DNA of 34,527 nucleotides from a virus. Both the position numbers and the translations under genes were made by a program. Below are positions 32,457 to 34,527 of the stretch, piece by piece. A model generated the notes under the pieces. It worked only from the letters and a program-made list of their open reading frames with translations. It did no database searches and was not told the origin of the DNA. Location: positions 1-34,527 of IMG/VR virus record IMGVR_UViG_3300033183_000245; one strand, written 5' to 3'. Each line of letters opens with the position of its first letter. Positions within the stretch are counted from its first letter, which is position 1.

Positions 32457-32779
32457 TGAGTTTCTACATCAAACAGAACGACACTACGCCATCGCTACGC
32501 GCCAATTTAAAGAACGGCAGTGGGGATGCAGTGGACTTAACCAACGCCACATCACGATTTCATATGCGCACTATGGGTGGGTCTACAGCAAGTGTGGATG
32601 CGGCTGCGCAGATCATCGATGAGGCTACTGGGGTTGTTCAGTACAATTGGGTTAGCGGCGATACGAATACCAACGGGACGTTTGAGGGTGAGTTTGAGGT
32701 TACCTACCCAGACGGCACAATCGAAACGTTTCCGAACGACGGCTACATCACCATCGAAGTTACAGACGACATTACTTAG
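32456..32779 (+). CDS. BppU N-terminal-like small baseplate protein
   Basis: 107 aa. IKQNDTTPSLRANLKNGSGDAVDLTNATSRFHMR and GVVQYNWVSGDTNTNGTFEGEFEVTYPDGTIETFPNDGYITI are the usual beats of the short BppU N-terminal-like family, in which a single beta-sandwich anchors a receptor-binding unit. It overlaps the repeat fibre by one base (TAATG style) and so probably joins it to the tail. Confidence 0.72.
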   Translation: MSFYIKQNDTTPSLRANLKNGSGDAVDLTNATSRFHMRTMGGSTASVDAAAQIIDEATGVVQYNWVSGDTNTNGTFEGEFEVTYPDGTIETFPNDGYITIEVTDDIT

Positions 32780-32787
32780 AGGCGCAC

Positions 32788-32982
32788 ATGGACAAACGAA
32801 CAGTTGCATCTGCACACGAACGCATTGATGACATGCAAATTCAGGTCGCGGAGATCAGAACCGAAGTCAAAATCCAGTTCAAAGAAGTCTTTGCCCGCGT
32901 GAAACGCCTTGAGGCTATCATGATTGGTGCATCAGCTTCCATTATTGCCATGCTGGTGATGGTGCTGACACGGATGCCTTAA
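32788..32982 (+). CDS. XhlA-like small membrane protein, possible holin partner
   Basis: 64 aa. A charged helix (HERIDDMQIQVAEIRTEVKIQFKEVFARVKRLEA) followed by a single C-terminal membrane segment (IMIGASASIIAMLVMVLT) is the architecture of haemolysin XhlA-type lysis proteins. It follows the fibre genes, the usual place for lysis genes, but XhlA-like proteins also occur elsewhere in phages. The lysis role is inference. Confidence 0.55.
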   Translation: MDKRTVASAHERIDDMQIQVAEIRTEVKIQFKEVFARVKRLEAIMIGASASIIAMLVMVLTRMP

Positions 32983-33206
32983 AAGCCGCTTCCACCACCA
33001 ACATCGTTGGGCCAAGACTGTTTGCTTAGGTCAACGTTTTCTCTGTTTGATGACATCATTTTGGTTGTCACTAATATTGCGGTGAACGCTCCAAAGAACA
33101 TTGTTGCAATCAAATTGTTTGCGAACTTATCGCTATCGGCAAAGAGAGTTAGTACCCCGAAAACAAGAGTATTGCTGGCACCTAGAATTGTTAGTGTTTT
33201 GAGCAT
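32979..33206 (-). CDS. Small two-helix membrane protein (antiparallel)
   Basis: 75 aa from the ATG at 33206, with GGAG six bases upstream; a GTG at 33224 is in frame. Two hydrophobic helices (about residues 4-23 and 31-49: TILGASNTLVFGVLTLF and NLIATMFFGAFTAILVTT) and a short tail. It overlaps the XhlA-like gene by 4 bp and runs opposite to the lysis genes, so it is likely cargo. An antiholin or immunity role is possible; nothing shows it. Confidence 0.5.
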   Translation of the reverse strand: MLKTLTILGASNTLVFGVLTLFADSDKFANNLIATMFFGAFTAILVTTKMMSSNRENVDLSKQSWPNDVGGGSGF

Positions 33207-33273
33207 TGCGAACTCCAACTTCACACATCATAGCAAAATTTCGTCAAAAAATCAAAAATAGGTGTTTGAAAAC

Positions 33274-33390
33274 AAAAAAACCCCCGCGTCGTCGGAGGCT
33301 TTCTTGGAGCGTAGTGCCAACACAGGGAGGAGTGTTTTCTACGCTGGCAACACAATGATAAGGGAGGTTCGTGTTGCGTATGAAACTAAC
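33274..33390 (-). ncRNA. Candidate anti-Shine-Dalgarno small RNA (CcsR/cuckoo-like)
   Basis: Read on the minus strand, hairpin A (33377-33347) is GCAACAC/GTGTTGC with a loop containing CCTCCC, and hairpin B (33345-33308) is AGCGTAG/CTACGCT with inner AACAC/GTGTT and loop TCCTCCCT. Then comes a terminator (33299-33274): CCTCCG/CGCGGGG with one bulge and seven T. Two hairpins that both expose a C-rich anti-SD loop plus a terminator resemble the cuckoo/CcsR RNAs of Rhodobacter and other alphaproteobacteria, which carry CCUCCUCCC. The exact 5' end is not known; a weak TAAAAT at 33412-33407 lies upstream. Confidence 0.6.
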
Positions 33391-33393
33391 TTA

Positions 33394-33444
33394 GCTGCAC
33401 TGCAGCATTTTAGCTAGGTGCTATATTGCATACCCGTTATGCAA
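33394..33444. promoter_or_regulatory. Two palindromes between the candidate small RNA hairpins
   Basis: GCTGCA-C-TGCAGC (33394-33406) and TTGCATA-N5-TATGCAA (33426-33444) are perfect inverted repeats in the segment between the two hairpin sets. They could be operators for transcription leaving this locus in both directions. No factor can be named from the sequence. Confidence 0.5.
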
Positions 33445-33462
33445 ATTTCACATGGCTAAAAT

Positions 33463-33514
33463 AAAAAAACGGCTCAATCACAACCTCCTCCCAAAAGTCG
33501 TGAGAACCGTTTTT
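33463..33514 (+). ncRNA. Terminator hairpin with CCUCCUCCC loop (plus strand)
   Basis: AACGGCTC...CAC pairs with GTGAGAACCGTT with a loop containing CCTCCTCCC (33484-33492), flanked by A-runs and T-runs, so it can act as a terminator in either direction. On the plus strand it presents a perfect anti-SD loop and could be the 3' end of a second small RNA; on the minus strand the loop is SD-like (GGGAGGAGG) and complementary to the loops of the minus-strand RNA. Confidence 0.5.
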
Positions 33515-33577
33515 ACCCGTAAGGGGATGCGGGCCTTTTAAGCATATCTGCCAACATGTCAATCAATAGGTGACCCC

Positions 33578-34021
33578 ATGGACCCGCTAACAGCATTGGC
33601 GGCGATCAAGACAGGTGTGGCTGCAGGCAAGCAACTGCACAATTTGTCGAAAGAGATCGCTGGGTTTTTTGATGCCACCGATGGTGCAAAGAAAGCCCAC
33701 GCTAAAAAGAAGAACGGCATTTTTGCCAGCGCGAACGAAGAGGCCATGGCGACATGGACACAAGCGCAGAACGCAAAGACAGCCGAAGCTGAACTGCGGG
33801 AGTTTATCGTCAACACCAAAGGGTTCTCTGCCTATCAGGAGCTGCTGAAGATACGCCGTGAAGTCATTGCACAGCGTAAGGAAGCGGAGCGTCAGGCGCA
33901 GAAAGAGGCCGAAGAGCGTGCTGAAATGATAATGACCGTCTTTGCCGTACTGCTTCTTATTGTTGCTGCGGTCAGCGGAGCAGGGGCGTGGCTCTACTAC
34001 AAAGGATGGATTGATCTATGA
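33578..34021 (+). CDS. Membrane-anchored helical protein of the lysis region
   Basis: 147 aa, AGGTG before the ATG. The start DPLTALAAIKTGVAAGKQLHNLSKEIAGFFDATDGAKKA and later long helix (AYQELLKIRREVIAQRKEAERQAQKEAEERAEM) lead to a C-terminal membrane segment (IMTVFAVLLLIVAAVSGAGAWLYY). The coiled helix plus C-terminal anchor could be an inner-membrane spanin or a virion-associated protein. Related proteins, as I recall, occur next to holins in T7-like and marine phages. No endolysin follows. Confidence 0.55.
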   Translation: MDPLTALAAIKTGVAAGKQLHNLSKEIAGFFDATDGAKKAHAKKKNGIFASANEEAMATWTQAQNAKTAEAELREFIVNTKGFSAYQELLKIRREVIAQRKEAERQAQKEAEERAEMIMTVFAVLLLIVAAVSGAGAWLYYKGWIDL

Positions 34022-34233
34022 ACGAACTGATCCCAGACAAGCAAGCATATCAAGTCAACAAGCGTCGGATGGCGTGGACTGCGCTGGGTATGATGATCGT
34101 GTCCACGATTGCAGTGTTAGTAGACCCTGCCAGAATGGCCGAAGCAGATGCCGTGCTGATGATGATGTACGGATCGCTATCGGCACTTGTTGGTGCTTAC
34201 TTCGGCTTCTCTGGCGTGGCTGCTAAGAAATAA
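34018..34233 (+). CDS. Holin-like protein with two membrane helices
   Basis: 71 aa, ATGA overlap with the previous gene. After a short charged N-terminus (MNELIPDKQAYQVNKRRM) come two hydrophobic segments (AWTALGMMIVSTIAVLV and AVLMMMYGSLSALVGAYFGFSGVA). The pattern N-x-RRM-W and a GAYFGF-G ending is that of small holin-like proteins of marine phages, class II in topology. It is the last rightward gene before the next leftward one. Confidence 0.6.
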   Translation: MNELIPDKQAYQVNKRRMAWTALGMMIVSTIAVLVDPARMAEADAVLMMMYGSLSALVGAYFGFSGVAAKK

Positions 34234-34250
34234 AACACAACTGCTGTTTA

Positions 34251-34527
34251 TTATTGCTTCAACCTTTTCTGAATATTTGAGGCTTCTTCATGGACTTCGT
34301 AATGTCTAACAAGATGATTAGACCAATCTGGGTTTTCTAAAACAGACTTATAAATGTCACCTGCCATGTAGGCTTCTAACGCGGCCTTAGTCTCAAACAT
34401 GTAAACACCGCCATAGGTTTTTTCCTGATGATTAAAGATGAAATGTTTATGTGCTAGACCATCAATCTCAGCAAATATCGGTGCATCTTGTTGAACTAAA
34501 GCATCAAACTGCTCAGGTGTGGCATCA
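34251..34527 (-). CDS. YdhR-like putative monooxygenase, C-terminal part (5' end off window)
   Basis: The visible 91 residues run from DATPEQFDALVQ to RLKQ and the TAA at 34253-34251; the gene starts beyond the right edge. HKHFIFNHQEKTYGGVYMFETKAALEAYMAG is the G-x-Y-x-F-x-[DT] ending of the YdhR family of small ferredoxin-like proteins, assigned as putative mono-oxygenases. It is antiparallel to the lysis genes and looks AT-rich. It could be prophage cargo or the first host gene, since attR has not been found. Confidence 0.55.
   Translation of the reverse strand, partial: DATPEQFDALVQQDAPIFAEIDGLAHKHFIFNHQEKTYGGVYMFETKAALEAYMAGDIYKSVLENPDWSNHLVRHYEVHEEASNIQKRLKQ

Noticed and set aside
1-34527. 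CRISPR array or insertion sequence
   Set aside because: No repeat-spacer series and no transposase or terminal inverted repeats were seen; the portal duplication is not a transposon end.

Overview
The window looks like the left end and most of the body of a temperate, HK97-type siphovirus prophage in a marine alphaproteobacterium, probably of the Rhodobacterales. It opens in host DNA: the 3' end of an alanyl-tRNA editing gene (alaX, CGGTH motif), then an intact tRNA-Ser(GGA). Phage genes begin directly after the tRNA, so the tRNA 3' end is the likely attachment site. The host group is inferred from moderate GC, roseophage/GTA-like tail genes and an anti-Shine-Dalgarno RNA of a type known from Rhodobacter. 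No integrase, CI-like repressor or attR copy of the tRNA is visible; these probably lie beyond the right edge.

Layout. 1-291: host alaX and tRNA-Ser. 347-808: tandem 12-mers and a leftward lipoprotein gene. 911-7703: early region with an AlpA-like regulator, a PD-(D/E)XK nuclease, a structured non-coding stretch ending in a strong terminator, small ORFs, a RecE/Cas4-like exonuclease with an SSB-like protein, a primase-helicase, an iteron-bearing gene that is a candidate origin, and a DUF6362-like protein. 7845-8418: two leftward zinc-ribbon genes. 8445-16713: HNH nuclease, TerS, TerL, portal, protease and major capsid, interrupted by leftward and rightward cargo genes. 17458-23792: connector, head-tail joining proteins, tail terminator, tail tube, a frameshifted tail chaperone pair, tape measure and distal tail proteins. 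23782-32779: J-like tail tip protein, fibre chaperone and a long set of fibre/receptor-binding genes. 32788-34233: small membrane proteins likely used for lysis, plus a non-coding locus dense in inverted repeats. 34251-34527: leftward partial gene resembling YdhR.

The structural genes are tightly packed, many with ATGA or TAATG overlaps. The cargo genes stand out: most are antiparallel to the late operon, look AT-richer, and many encode exported or very small proteins. One rightward cargo gene (13412-14587) is flanked by a 59-bp duplication of the portal 3' end, which records how it was inserted and shows that the portal C-terminus was replaced. Three of the small cargo proteins share a two-cysteine pattern and may form one family.

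The most unusual non-coding element is at 33274-33514. Its minus strand can form two hairpins with CCUCCC-containing loops followed by a terminator, and its plus strand a terminator hairpin with a CCUCCUCCC loop, separated by palindromes. This resembles the alphaproteobacterial CcsR/cuckoo anti-Shine-Dalgarno RNAs, here in a phage setting. All functional statements come from reading the sequence and family knowledge; no search was run.
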